Counted from the stretch's first letter, positions 1 to 8,159 are shown. The stretch is DNA of 19,778 bases from DASQFU01 sp035632955 (GCA_035632955.1 DASQFU010000148.1:1-19778); one strand, 5' to 3'. Numbers and translations: made by a program. The notes: a model not told the origin generated them from the sequence alone.

Positions 1-1
1 C

Positions 2-697
2 CAGAGCTTCGTCGACACGCTGGCGGGCCGCCCGCTGACGCTCACCAACGTGATCGCGCGGTTCGGCCCGAATGCGGGCCGCCGCATCGCGCTGTGCGCG
101 CACTACGACACCCGTGCCTGGAGCGATCAGGATCCGGACTCGGCCCGGCGCAACGATCCGGTGCCCGGAGCCAACGACGGCGGCTCCGGGGTCGCGGTGC
201 TGCTCGAAGTCGCGGAGCTGATGGCGCTCCGGCCGCCACCGCTCGGCGTCGATCTGGTGTTCTTCGACGGCGAGGACCAGGGACGCGCCACCGTCGCCGA
301 GGAGTTCTGCCTGGGGTCGCGCGGCTATGCGGCGCGGCTCGGCCCCGACCGTCCGGCGGCGGCGTTCGTGTTCGATCTGGTCGGCGATCGCGACCTCAAC
401 ATCCACCCCGAGCTGTACTCGAGCGAGCGTGCCCCGAGCCTGGTCGCGCAGGTGCTCGAGGCGGCGCGCGCGACGTCGGCGACACATTTCGATCCGACCC
501 CCAAGCATCGGACCTACGACGACCACATTCCGCTCCTCGAAGCCGGTCTCCCGGCCGCCGACGTGATCGACTTCGATTATGCCGCCTGGCATACCCACCG
601 GGACCTTCCGGACCAGGTGTCTCCCGAGAGCCTCGCCGAGACTTCCCGCGTGGCGGCCTGGCTGGTCTACCGGAGTCCCCTAGCACGTTCTCGTTAG
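2..697 (+). CDS. M28-family zinc metallopeptidase / glutaminyl-cyclase-like protein, 3' part
   Basis: The frame is open from the window edge, so the N-terminus is missing and 231 residues are visible. The M28 fold is recognisable from its ordered metal-site motifs: HYDTR (first zinc His), GANDGGSG (bridging Asp), FFDGED (catalytic Glu followed by an acidic ligand), FDLVGD (Asp) and the C-terminal WHTHRD (His). The FFDGED form and the Trp before the last His resemble glutaminyl-peptide cyclotransferases and their bacterial relatives more than classical aminopeptidases. The likely role is therefore removal or cyclisation of peptide N-termini, probably outside the cytoplasm; the signal peptide, if there is one, is upstream of the window. 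The gene stops 142 bases before rimP and is separated from it by a terminator-like hairpin, so it is probably not part of the rimP operon. The M28 family is well supported; the exact activity is not. Confidence 0.85.
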   Translation, partial: QSFVDTLAGRPLTLTNVIARFGPNAGRRIALCAHYDTRAWSDQDPDSARRNDPVPGANDGGSGVAVLLEVAELMALRPPPLGVDLVFFDGEDQGRATVAEEFCLGSRGYAARLGPDRPAAAFVFDLVGDRDLNIHPELYSSERAPSLVAQVLEAARATSATHFDPTPKHRTYDDHIPLLEAGLPAADVIDFDYAAWHTHRDLPDQVSPESLAETSRVAAWLVYRSPLARSR

Positions 698-709
698 GTC
701 CGTTCCGCC

Positions 710-733
710 CGCGGCCGCATCCTCCAGGCCGCG
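710..733 (+). other. 7-bp hairpin downstream of the M28 gene
   Basis: The arms CGCGGCC (710-716) and GGCCGCG (727-733) are perfect inverted repeats around a 10-base loop, starting 12 bases after the stop codon. No T-tract follows, so it does not look like an intrinsic terminator. It could protect or define the 3' end of the peptidase mRNA. At this GC content a chance 7-bp stem is possible. Confidence 0.35.
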
Positions 734-751
734 TCCGGAGGGGCAACTCGC

Positions 752-781
752 TTGCGCCCGGCGGCGCTCATCAAGTAGTGT
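752..781 (+). promoter_or_regulatory. Weak candidate promoter for the rimP operon
   Basis: TTGCGC (752-757) and TAGTGT (776-781) are separated by 18 bases, the same spacing as the two better promoter candidates near rpsO. The -10 match is poor (3 of 6), so this is tentative. If real, transcription would begin near 788, right at the hairpin-plus-T element at 790-821. Confidence 0.25.
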
Positions 782-789
782 GCCGTCCA

Positions 790-821
790 GGAGTGGGGCA
801 GGTGCGACCACTCCCTTTTTT
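790..821 (+). terminator. Intrinsic terminator, possibly an attenuator, just upstream of rimP
   Basis: GGAGTGG (790-796) and CCACTCC (808-814) form a perfect 7-bp stem around an 11-base loop, and a run of six T follows one base later (816-821). This is the standard intrinsic terminator layout. It ends only 18 bases before the rimP start, so it may close the M28 transcript or act as a leader attenuator for rimP-nusA. CTCCC (811-815) can also pair with GGGAG (830-834), the likely rimP ribosome binding site, which would compete with the terminator stem. Confidence 0.65.
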
Positions 822-839
822 GTCTCTGTGGGAGCGCAC

Positions 840-1346
840 GTGGAATTGCGAGAAGAAGTTCGCCAACTGGCTCGGCCGCTTGCAGATGAGGCCGAGTACG
901 AGCTGGTGGACATCGAGCTCGTGCCCCAGGGACGCCGGCGGATCGTGCGGGTGCTCCTCGACAAGCCGGGGGGAATCACGCTCGGCGATTGCGCGCGTTT
1001 CAGTCGGCGGCTCGCGGACTGTCTGGACATGAACCAGACGATCCTCGGGGCGTACTATCTCGAGGTCAGCTCGCCCGGCATCCAGCGGCCGATTCGGACC
1101 CTGGATGCGGTCGAGCGCTTCGCCGGCAACCGGGTGGCGCTCACGACGATCGAGCCCCACGAGGGCCGGCGAAACTTCGATGGGGAGCTGCTCGGTCCCG
1201 ATGGGGGCCGAGCCGGTGTGCGCACCGAGGATGGTCAGGAGCATTGGTTCGAGTGGGCCGAGGTAAAGTCGGCGCACTTGGTGGTGGATCCCTGGGCGGA
1301 CTCGCGTTCCGCGGGTAACCCACCCCAGGACGGAGGTCCTCGATGA
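840..1346 (+). CDS. rimP: Ribosome maturation factor RimP
   Basis: This 168-residue protein matches RimP, a cytoplasmic factor needed for 30S subunit maturation. The N-terminal alpha-beta domain (about 1-85) contains the family signature LEVSSPGIQRPI (residues 74-85), and a C-terminal SH3-like domain follows (about 90-160). I chose GTG at 840 because GGGAG (830-834) lies five bases upstream and the protein then begins MELREEVRQL like other RimPs; in-frame GTGs at 780 and 828 would add residues encoded across the terminator hairpin. The stop overlaps the nusA start as ATGA, so the two are translationally coupled, as in most bacteria with this operon. The last 15 or so residues are Gly/Pro-rich and probably disordered. 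Confidence 0.95.
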   Translation: MELREEVRQLARPLADEAEYELVDIELVPQGRRRIVRVLLDKPGGITLGDCARFSRRLADCLDMNQTILGAYYLEVSSPGIQRPIRTLDAVERFAGNRVALTTIEPHEGRRNFDGELLGPDGGRAGVRTEDGQEHWFEWAEVKSAHLVVDPWADSRSAGNPPQDGGPR

Positions 1347-2905
1347 ACTACGAAATCCTGGACGCGTTGAGCCAGATCACGCGCGAGAAGAGTGTGGATC
1401 GCGCGCTGCTGGTCGAGACGCTCGAGGCCGGGCTCGCCAGTGCCGTCCGCAAGAAGCACGGTGCGACGGCCGACGTCGAGGTCAAGTTCGCGAACGACAC
1501 CGGAGCCATCACCGTCGCCCTGCGCAAGACCGTGGTCGAGACCGTCGAGGATCCGGCGTTGCAGATGACCGTGGAAGAGGCGCGCGCCCATCGGTCCGAC
1601 GCCAAGATCGACGACGTGCTCACGTTCCCGCTCGCGATCGCCGAGTTCGGGCGCAACGCCATCCAGACCGCCAAGCAGGTGCTGATCCAGCGCGTGCGCG
1701 AGGCCGAGCGCGAGAAGGTGTTCAAGGAGTACTCGGACAAGATCGGGGTGCTGGTGCGGGGCGTCGTGCAGCAGGTCGATCGCGGCAACGTGATCGTGAA
1801 GCTCGATCACTCGGAGGGCTTCCTGCCCGCGCGCGAGCAGATCCCGCGCTCGTACCACCGCCAGGGCGACTACGTGCGCGCGGTCGTGATCAACGTGGAC
1901 AAGTCCGCCAAGGGGCCGCAGGTGATCCTGTCGCGCACCCACCCGGACTTCCTGCGCCGGTTGTTCGAGACCGAAGTGCCGGAGATCGCCGAGAGCATCG
2001 TCGAGATCAAGGCGGTGGCGCGCGAGGCCGGGTTCCGTTCCAAGATCTCCGTGTACTCGACCGATCCGCGCGTCGACGCGGTCGGGTCGTGTGTCGGCCT
2101 CAAGGGGTCGCGCGTGCAGAGCATCGTGCGCGAGCTCGGGGGCGAGCGCATCGACATCGTGCCGTGGTCGCAGGATCCGAGCGTGTTCGTCTCCCGTGCG
2201 CTGGCGCCGGCCAAGGCGATGGACGTCCGGGTTCAGGAAGCCGACAAGCGGATGGTGGTGGTCGTGGCGGACGATCAGCTCTCGCTGGCGATCGGCAAGG
2301 GCGGCCAGAACGCGCGCCTCGCAGCGCGGCTGACCGGCTGGAAGATCGACCTGATCTCGAAGAGCGACGAGAAGAAGCGCCAGGAGATGGAACGCGCGAG
2401 CCGGATCGAGGTCGAGAAGCTGGAGCTCGGCGAGGCCACGACCGAGAAGTTGATCTCGGCCGGGATCGAGACCGTGCACGAGCTGGCCGCGACGCCGCTC
2501 GAGCGCTTGGTCGAGATTCCGGGCGTCGGCGAGAAGACGGCGGAGAAGCTGCTGGCGGCGGCGCAGGAGTATCTCGAAGCGCACCCGCTGGTCGCGCCCC
2601 AGGCGGCGGAAGAGATGGCATTCACTCCCGAGATGGAAGGCGCGGAGCATCCGGCGGCCGCGGTGCAGGGGAGCGACGGCGCGGGCGAGAGCTCGACGAG
2701 CGCGTCCTCGTCCGAGCCGGCAACCGGCGCGAGCGAGTCGGCGACCGCCGCGAGTGAGCCGGCGCCGGCGCACGAGTCACCCGAAGCGGCGACCGCCACG
2801 GCGACGCCGAGCATGGAAGACGAACCGGAACAGCCCGAAAGCGGGTCGGAGTCGGGAGCGACCCCGTCCGAGCCGATCGGGGCGGAGGGCGACCACCGTG
2901 CCTAA
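1343..2905 (+). CDS. nusA: Transcription termination/antitermination factor NusA
   Basis: NusA binds RNA polymerase and nascent RNA and controls pausing, termination and antitermination. Domains in order in this 520-residue protein are the RNAP-binding N-terminal domain (about 1-130), S1 (about 135-200), KH1 with GLKGSRVQSI (252-261), KH2 with IGKGGQNARLAA (317-328) and one helix-hairpin-helix region with IPGVGEKTAEKL (392-403). The last 105 residues or so (about 415-520) are a low-complexity Ala/Ser/Glu/Pro tail without an obvious fold. GGAGGT (1332-1337) lies five bases before the ATG. The 3' end overlaps infB by eight bases. In other bacteria NusA autoregulates this operon through its leader, so the hairpin upstream of rimP may matter here. 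Confidence 0.97.
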   Translation: MNYEILDALSQITREKSVDRALLVETLEAGLASAVRKKHGATADVEVKFANDTGAITVALRKTVVETVEDPALQMTVEEARAHRSDAKIDDVLTFPLAIAEFGRNAIQTAKQVLIQRVREAEREKVFKEYSDKIGVLVRGVVQQVDRGNVIVKLDHSEGFLPAREQIPRSYHRQGDYVRAVVINVDKSAKGPQVILSRTHPDFLRRLFETEVPEIAESIVEIKAVAREAGFRSKISVYSTDPRVDAVGSCVGLKGSRVQSIVRELGGERIDIVPWSQDPSVFVSRALAPAKAMDVRVQEADKRMVVVVADDQLSLAIGKGGQNARLAARLTGWKIDLISKSDEKKRQEMERASRIEVEKLELGEATTEKLISAGIETVHELAATPLERLVEIPGVGEKTAEKLLAAAQEYLEAHPLVAPQAAEEMAFTPEMEGAEHPAAAVQGSDGAGESSTSASSSEPATGASESATAASEPAPAHESPEAATATATPSMEDEPEQPESGSESGATPSEPIGAEGDHRA

Positions 2906-5180
2906 GAGCCCGACCGTCAAGAAGACGCGCGTCTACGAGATCGCGAAGGACCTCGGGATGTCGAGTGAAGCCGTGCTCCAGATCGTCAAGCGACTGGGCG
3001 GCGAAGTGAAGAACCACATGAGCACGCTCGAACCCGAGATCGTCGTCAAGATCCGGGCCGAGATCAGCCAGGAGACCGCGGCGGTCAAGGAGGACCTGGC
3101 GCGCAAGCACGAGCACGAGCTGCAGCGCGCTCGCGAGGAGCGCGCGCGCATCGCGGCGGCCGCGCAAGCCGCAGCCGCCAAGGCGGCGCCCGCCTCCGGG
3201 TCGACGCCGGCATCGAGCCTGACTCACCGTCCGGCGGCTCCGGCCGCGCGACCGACGATGTTGGGCCGTGGGCCGCGACGGCGCGACCGCAAGAAGAAGA
3301 AGGCGGTGGACGAGAAGCTGGTCCAGGAGAGCGTTCGCAAGACCCTCGCGAGCCTCGATGCGGGCGGCGCCAAGCGGCGCCACCGGCGGCGCGAGGACGA
3401 GAACGGGGAGATCGCGGTCGAGGAAGATCGCACGCTGCGCACCTCCGAGTTCATCACCGTCGCCGAGCTCGCGAACCTGATGGAGATCCGGCCGCAGGAA
3501 GTCATCACCACCTGCATGCGGCTCGGCCTGATGGCGACCATCAACAAGCGTCTCGACAAGGACGCGATCCAGACGGTCGCGGACGAGTTCGGCTACCGCG
3601 TCGAGTTCGTCGCCGAGTACGGAGTCGTGGAGGAAGTCGAGACGGAAGTCGTGGCCCCCGAACGCCAGGCGCCGCGCGCGCCGGTCGTGACGGTGATGGG
3701 TCACGTGGATCACGGCAAGACCTCGCTGCTGGACTACATCCGCAAGACCAACGTGATCGCCGGCGAGTCGGGCGGCATCACGCAGCACATCGGCGCCTAC
3801 GACGTCGAGCTGCCGAACGGCCGGAAGATCTGCTTCCTCGACACGCCCGGCCACGAAGCGTTCACCGCGATGCGCGCCCGTGGCGCCCAGGTGACCGACA
3901 TCGTCGTGCTGGTCGTGGCCGCCGACGATCGCGTCATGCCGCAGACCGTCGAAGCGATCGACCACGCCAAGGCGGCGGGCGTGCCGATCGTGGTCGCGAT
4001 CAACAAGATCGATCTGCCGGCTGCCAGGCCCGACCTGGTGAAGCAGGAGCTGGCGCAGCGCGGCGTAGTGGTCGAGGAGTACGGCGGCAAGAACGTGTGC
4101 GTCGAGATCTCGGCCAAGAAGGGCACCAACATGGAACGGCTGCTCGAGATGCTACTGCTCGAAGCGGAAATTCTCGATCTCAAGGCCGATCCCTCGCGCC
4201 GCGCGAAGGGCGTCGTGCTCGAGGCGCGCGTCGAGCAGGGCCGGGGGGTGGTCGCCAGCGTGCTGGTCGAGAACGGCACGCTCCGGATCGGCGATGCGCT
4301 GGTGGCGGGCCAGCACGCCGGACGCGTGCGGGCGATGTTCGACGAGCGCGGGCACGCGGTGAAGGCGGCCGGGCCCTCGACGCCGGTCGAGGCGCTGGGT
4401 TGGGACGGCGTGCCGGCGGCCGGCGATCTGTTCTCCGCTTTCGAGGACGAGCGCGAGGCGCGCGAGATCGCGTCCAAGCGCCAGGCGCTCGCGCGCGAGC
4501 ACGAGTTCCGTGCCGCGAAGGCGATCTCGCTCGCCGAGATCTACTCGCAGATCTCCCAGGGCGAGGTCAGCGAGCTCAAGCTGATCATCAAGGGCGACGT
4601 CGACGGCTCGGTGGAAGCGCTCTCGGAGTCGCTCGCCAAGCTCGGCAGCACGGAGGTCAAGGTGCACGTGATCCGGCAGGCCGTCGGGCAGATCACGGAA
4701 TCCGACGTGCTGCTCGCCGCCGCCTCGGAAGCGATCATCGTCGGCTTCCACGTCCGCCCCGACGCGCGGGCGCGCGAGCTGGCGCAGCGCGAGAAGGTCG
4801 AGATCCGCCTCTACGACATCATCTACAAGGTCGTCGAGGACGTGAAGCAGGCGCTGGAAGGCATGCTCAAGCCCGAGCTCAAGGAAGTCGTGCTCGGCTC
4901 GGCCGCGGTGCGGGAGGTGTTCAAGCTGTCGAAGTCCGGCACGGTGGCCGGTTGCATGATCACGGGCGGCACCATCCCGCGCACCTCCAAGGTGCGCCTG
5001 ATGCGCGACGGCCTCACGGTCTGGACCGGCAGGATCGGCTCGCTGCGCCGCTTCAAGGACGACGTCAAAGAGGTCACCAGCGGCTTCGAGTGCGGCATCG
5101 GCCTGGATGGGATGAACGATCTCAAGGTCGGCGACGTGATCGAGGCGTTCACGATCGAAGAGCTCGCGCGCACGCTGTGA
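2898..5180 (+). CDS. infB: Translation initiation factor IF-2
   Basis: This GTPase places initiator tRNA on the 30S subunit and promotes subunit joining. The 760-residue protein starts at GTG 2898 with GGAGGG (2884-2889) eight bases upstream, inside the end of nusA. An IF2-N domain (about 1-55) is followed by a short basic/Ala-rich linker and a second IF2-N-like domain from about residue 183. The G domain has G1 GHVDHGKT (268-275), G3 DTPGH (315-319), G4 NKID (369-372) and G5 SAKKG (405-409). Domains II, III and IV follow and end at FTIEELARTL. All GTPase motifs are intact. The open frame extends upstream to 2754, but that part is out-of-frame nusA tail sequence. Confidence 0.97.
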   Translation: MPKSPTVKKTRVYEIAKDLGMSSEAVLQIVKRLGGEVKNHMSTLEPEIVVKIRAEISQETAAVKEDLARKHEHELQRAREERARIAAAAQAAAAKAAPASGSTPASSLTHRPAAPAARPTMLGRGPRRRDRKKKKAVDEKLVQESVRKTLASLDAGGAKRRHRRREDENGEIAVEEDRTLRTSEFITVAELANLMEIRPQEVITTCMRLGLMATINKRLDKDAIQTVADEFGYRVEFVAEYGVVEEVETEVVAPERQAPRAPVVTVMGHVDHGKTSLLDYIRKTNVIAGESGGITQHIGAYDVELPNGRKICFLDTPGHEAFTAMRARGAQVTDIVVLVVAADDRVMPQTVEAIDHAKAAGVPIVVAINKIDLPAARPDLVKQELAQRGVVVEEYGGKNVCVEISAKKGTNMERLLEMLLLEAEILDLKADPSRRAKGVVLEARVEQGRGVVASVLVENGTLRIGDALVAGQHAGRVRAMFDERGHAVKAAGPSTPVEALGWDGVPAAGDLFSAFEDEREAREIASKRQALAREHEFRAAKAISLAEIYSQISQGEVSELKLIIKGDVDGSVEALSESLAKLGSTEVKVHVIRQAVGQITESDVLLAAASEAIIVGFHVRPDARARELAQREKVEIRLYDIIYKVVEDVKQALEGMLKPELKEVVLGSAAVREVFKLSKSGTVAGCMITGGTIPRTSKVRLMRDGLTVWTGRIGSLRRFKDDVKEVTSGFECGIGLDGMNDLKVGDVIEAFTIEELARTL

Positions 5181-5232
5181 GCCGGAAGTTGGGCGCGCCG
5201 CTCACCGCACGCTCCACGCTCGCGGACCCCTG

Positions 5233-5514
5233 ATGTTCGTCGGCATCGTTCGCATCGAGCTGCATCTGCCGGGCTCGAGGTCGCTCAAGGACAAGCGCTC
5301 GATCGTGCGTGGCCTCAAGGACCGGATCCGGCAGCGCGCCCAGGCGGCGGTTGCCGAGGTCGATCACCAGGATCTCTGGCAACGCGCGGCGCTCGGCGTC
5401 ACGGTCGTCTCGGGAGAGCGCCGCCAGGTGGACGAGCTGCTGCAGACGGTGCGCAACCTGGTGCTCGCGACCCACGGCGCCGAGCTGCTCGAATGGCAGG
5501 AGCAGGAAGCATGA
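5233..5514 (+). CDS. ylxP: YlxP-like DUF503 protein
   Basis: This 93-residue protein has the DUF503 hallmarks: a short N-terminal beta strand (MFVGIVRIELHLP), the conserved SRSLKDKRSIVRGLKDRI segment, and a C-terminal strand/helix. The biochemical function is not established; the gene almost always lies between infB and rbfA in lineages that have it, so a role linked to ribosome biogenesis or translation is inferred from position. It starts 52 bases after infB, and no strong Shine-Dalgarno sequence is visible before the ATG. Its stop overlaps the rbfA start as ATGA. Confidence 0.9.
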   Translation: MFVGIVRIELHLPGSRSLKDKRSIVRGLKDRIRQRAQAAVAEVDHQDLWQRAALGVTVVSGERRQVDELLQTVRNLVLATHGAELLEWQEQEA

Positions 5515-5888
5515 GGATTCGTCCCGAACGCGTCGCCCAGCTCATGCGCCGCGAGCTCGCGGAAATCCTGCGCGACCTGCGGGACCCGCGCCTGGCGGAA
5601 GTGGTGGGCGTGACCGACGTCGAGGTCACGAACGACCTCTCGCTCGCCAAAGTGTTCGTCACCGTGCACGAGTCCAGCGTCTCGACCGAGAAGGTGCTGG
5701 GCGCGCTCGCTCGCGCCACTGGGTTCGTGCGCCACGCGCTCGCGCCGCGGCTCGGGTTGCGCGAGATGCCCGAGATCCGCTTTCTGCTCGACGACTCGAT
5801 CGATCGCGGCGCGCGGGTCGACGAGCTGCTGCGCAAGCTCGAGCGCGGCGAGCCGATCCCCGACCAGGACGACGAGGCCGGCTCATGA
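5511..5888 (+). CDS. rbfA: 30S ribosome-binding factor RbfA
   Basis: RbfA is a small KH-fold protein that binds 30S precursors and is needed for 16S 5'-end processing and cold growth. The 125-residue product begins MRIRPERVAQLMRREL and carries the family landmarks DPRL (25-28), NDLSLAKVFV (41-50), an Arg/Leu-rich helix, and PEIRFLLDDSID (87-98). AGGAG (5498-5502) lies eight bases before the ATG at 5511; an in-frame ATG at 5493 would add six residues absent from other RbfAs and was not used. The start overlaps ylxP and the stop overlaps truB, both as ATGA. Confidence 0.95.
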   Translation: MRIRPERVAQLMRRELAEILRDLRDPRLAEVVGVTDVEVTNDLSLAKVFVTVHESSVSTEKVLGALARATGFVRHALAPRLGLREMPEIRFLLDDSIDRGARVDELLRKLERGEPIPDQDDEAGS

Positions 5889-6862
5889 ACGCCTCGCTGC
5901 CCGCCCTCGGCCAGTCGCCGCCGCAGGTGGAGGTGTTCTCGGGATTGCTGGCGCTCGACAAGCCGGCCGGGGTCACGTCGCACGACGTCGTGGCGGTGGT
6001 GCGCCGCCGCCTACGCGCGCCGGGTGCGGGGCATCTCGGCACGCTCGATCCGGGTGCGAGCGGATTGCTCGTGATCGCCCTCGGGGCTGCCACGCGTGCG
6101 ATCCCGGTGTGGCAGGGTGGCGAGAAGACCTACGACGCGACGCTGTGCTTCGGCATCGTCACCTCGACCCAGGACGTGCACGGCGAGGTGCTCGAGCGCC
6201 GCGAGGTGCGGCTCGACGAAGCCCAGATCCGCGCAGCCACGCGGGCGTTCGTCGGCGATATCGAGCAGGTTCCGCCGATGGTCTCCGCGCTCAGCGTGGG
6301 AGGGCAGCGGCTCCACCGCCTCGCGCGCCGCGGCATCGAGGTCGAGCGCGTGCCGCGCCGCATCCGGATCGCGTCCTGGGAATGGCAGTCGTTCGCGTTG
6401 CCGGAAGCGCGCTTCATCGTCCGCTGCACGAGTGGCACCTACGTGCGCACGCTCGCGCACGATCTCGGCGCGGCGCTCGGCCCGGGGGCGGCACTCAAGA
6501 CGCTCCGGCGGCTCCGCAGCGAGCCGTTCGGGCTCGAGCGCGCCGTGCCGCTGCGCGAGCTGAGCTTGCAAGCCGCCGAAGCCGTGCTGGCGCATGCATG
6601 GACACTCGACGATGCGCTCGAGGTGCTCCCGGCGGTGACGCTGGACGCCGACGCCGAGGTGCGCGTCGGCTTCGGCGGGCGGCCGGTGGTGGAGCCAGGC
6701 GAGGCGCCTCTGGATGGAGGTCCGCGCTCGGTCGTTTTGCGCGATGCTTCCGGTCGCGCGCTCGCGCTCGGTGAGCTGCGCGCGCTCCCCGATGTGCCCG
6801 GCCAGGCGTTGGTCTGCCCCCACGTGGTGTTCCCCTGGGCGGTCCGGCAGGGCCGGCCCTAA
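5885..6862 (+). CDS. truB: tRNA pseudouridine-55 synthase TruB
   Basis: TruB isomerises U55 in the T-loop of tRNAs to pseudouridine. This 325-residue protein contains the catalytic motif HLGTLDPGASG with nucleophile Asp55, the substrate-loop region GEKTYDATLCFG, and the CTSGTYVRTLAHDLG motif that packs under the active site. The C-terminal part (about 240-325) resembles the TruB C-terminal RNA-binding extension and ends at HVVFPW. Start and rbfA stop overlap as ATGA. Nothing in the core motifs looks damaged. Confidence 0.96.
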   Translation: MNASLPALGQSPPQVEVFSGLLALDKPAGVTSHDVVAVVRRRLRAPGAGHLGTLDPGASGLLVIALGAATRAIPVWQGGEKTYDATLCFGIVTSTQDVHGEVLERREVRLDEAQIRAATRAFVGDIEQVPPMVSALSVGGQRLHRLARRGIEVERVPRRIRIASWEWQSFALPEARFIVRCTSGTYVRTLAHDLGAALGPGAALKTLRRLRSEPFGLERAVPLRELSLQAAEAVLAHAWTLDDALEVLPAVTLDADAEVRVGFGGRPVVEPGEAPLDGGPRSVVLRDASGRALALGELRALPDVPGQALVCPHVVFPWAVRQGRP

Positions 6863-6870
6863 GGTCTTCC

Positions 6871-7782
6871 GTGCCGGCGCGCGCGGCGGTCGCGATCGGC
6901 GTGTTCGATGGCCTGCATCTCGGCCATCGCGCGATCCTCGAGCGTGCGGTCGAACGAGCGCGCGAGCGCTCGGCGCCGTGCGTCGTACTGAGCTTCGATC
7001 CCCATCCGGACGTGGTGCTGGCCAAGGGCGAGTTCCGGATTCCCGCCCCGCTCACGCCGCTGCAGGAGAAGCGCGCGCGCATGAAGGCGCTGGGCGTCGA
7101 TGCGCTCGAGATGATTCCGTTCACGCGCGAGCTGGCGGCGCTCGACCCCGAGGAGTTCGTCGAGCGTTACCTGGTCGGCCCGTACGCGCTCCACGCGCTG
7201 GTCGTCGGTCACGGGTTCGCGCTCGGTCGCGGCCGCTCGGGAAACGTCGAGCGGCTGCGCGCAATCGGAACGGCGCACAGCTTCGCAGTCGACGAGCTGC
7301 CGTTGCTCGAGATCGACGGCGCCCCGGTCAGTAGCACGCGCATCCGTACGTTGCTCGCCGAAGGCCGCGTGCGCGAGGCGGCGCGGCTGCTCGGGCGCAA
7401 CTACAGCCTGTTCGCCACCGTCGTCACCGGCGAGGGCATCGGTCGGACGCTCGGCTATCCGACCGCCAATTTGCGGTTGCACGAAGAGAAGCTCGTGCCG
7501 CGCGACGGCATCTACGCCGCGCGCGTGCAGCTCGAAGGCGAGGACGCATGGAGGCCGGGTGCGATGAGCATCGGCATGCGCCCAACCTTCGACGGCCAGA
7601 TGCGCACGCTCGAGGTCTACCTGCTCGATTGGAGCGGCGAGCTACCGGGGCGCAACCTCGAGGTCGAGCTCGTGGACTGGCTCCGGATCGAGCGCAAGTT
7701 CGAGTCGCTGGCGGAGCTGGTGCGGGCGATCGACGAGGACGTCGCGGAAGTGAGACGGAGGCTCGGGATGGTGGAGGCCTGA
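6871..7782 (+). CDS. ribF: Bifunctional riboflavin kinase / FAD synthetase
   Basis: RibF phosphorylates riboflavin to FMN and adenylylates FMN to FAD in the cytoplasm. The FAD synthetase half (about 1-165) has the nucleotidyltransferase motif GVFDGLHLGH (10-19), SFDPHPD (41-47) and SSTRIR (154-159). The riboflavin kinase half (about 175-303) has GRTLGYPTANL (191-201) with the PTAN Mg/ATP site, GIYAARV, GMRPTF, and the candidate catalytic Glu in LEVYLLDW. The GTG start eight bases after truB gives a shorter N-terminus than most RibFs, though the first strand and HxGH are present; AAGG (6861-6864) could serve as ribosome binding site. This is the last gene of the operon and converges on the VOC gene with only nine bases between stops. 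FAD made here would also serve the flavoprotein of the neighbouring operon, an inference from function only. Confidence 0.95.
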   Translation: MPARAAVAIGVFDGLHLGHRAILERAVERARERSAPCVVLSFDPHPDVVLAKGEFRIPAPLTPLQEKRARMKALGVDALEMIPFTRELAALDPEEFVERYLVGPYALHALVVGHGFALGRGRSGNVERLRAIGTAHSFAVDELPLLEIDGAPVSSTRIRTLLAEGRVREAARLLGRNYSLFATVVTGEGIGRTLGYPTANLRLHEEKLVPRDGIYAARVQLEGEDAWRPGAMSIGMRPTFDGQMRTLEVYLLDWSGELPGRNLEVELVDWLRIERKFESLAELVRAIDEDVAEVRRRLGMVEA

Positions 7783-7791
7783 GCCGCGTTT

Positions 7792-8148
7792 TCAGCGCTC
7801 GAGATGGAGCGCCGTCGGGTGTTTCGGCTGGTAGAGGCCGAGCTCGCCGCCGCCCGGGAGCTTGATCGACGTCATCAGGCCGAAGCCCTGATCGGTGATC
7901 GGGCTCGTGAACTCGACGCCTTTGTCGCCCAGCTCCTTCATCGTCGCCTCCACGTCTTCGCACATCAGATAGAGCTCGTGATGGGTCCGACCCTCCGACG
8001 GGTGAATGCCGAGCTCGGCGGGCGGCAGCGCGAAGATTAGCCATCCCTCACCGGCATCGACGAAGGGCAGCCCGACGACGTCGCGGAAGAACGCGCGGAG
8101 CCGCTCGGCGTCCGGGGTGTGGATCAGCGTGTGGATGCCGTGAATCAT
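7792..8148 (-). CDS. VOC-superfamily (glyoxalase/bleomycin-resistance-like) protein
   Basis: This 118-residue protein has the paired beta-alpha-beta-beta-beta layout of a single-chain VOC protein: TLIHTPDAERLRAFFRDVVG at the N-terminus, then WLIFALPPAELGIHP, a second module starting HHELYLMCEDVEATMKEL, and GGGELGLYQP at the end. Candidate metal or substrate residues are His6/His10, His57 and Glu102. The ATG at 8148 is the only plausible start. It lies 11 bases after the carrier protein gene and is the last gene of the minus-strand operon. VOC proteins range from isomerases and dioxygenases to binding proteins, so the substrate cannot be stated; a role in modifying, binding or giving resistance to the operon's product is a guess from position. 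Confidence 0.85.
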   Translation of the reverse strand: MIHGIHTLIHTPDAERLRAFFRDVVGLPFVDAGEGWLIFALPPAELGIHPSEGRTHHELYLMCEDVEATMKELGDKGVEFTSPITDQGFGLMTSIKLPGGGELGLYQPKHPTALHLER

Positions 8149-8159
8149 GCGGTGGATCT

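Noticed and set aside
780..839. An upstream GTG start for rimP at 780
   Set aside because: It would translate the terminator hairpin and T-tract and add 20 residues absent from RimP; GTG 840 has a proper ribosome binding site.
1235..2773. Long antisense open frame opposite nusA
   Set aside because: It has shadow composition (Arg/His/Asp/Leu-rich, no domain) and lies opposite conserved NusA domains; high GC keeps antisense frames open.
2622..3965. Long antisense open frame opposite infB
   Set aside because: Same reason: mirror of a conserved gene with no recognisable protein features.
6871..6930. ribF being N-terminally truncated
   Set aside because: The protein starts close to the HxGH motif, but the first strand and all catalytic motifs are present and no better upstream start exists in frame.
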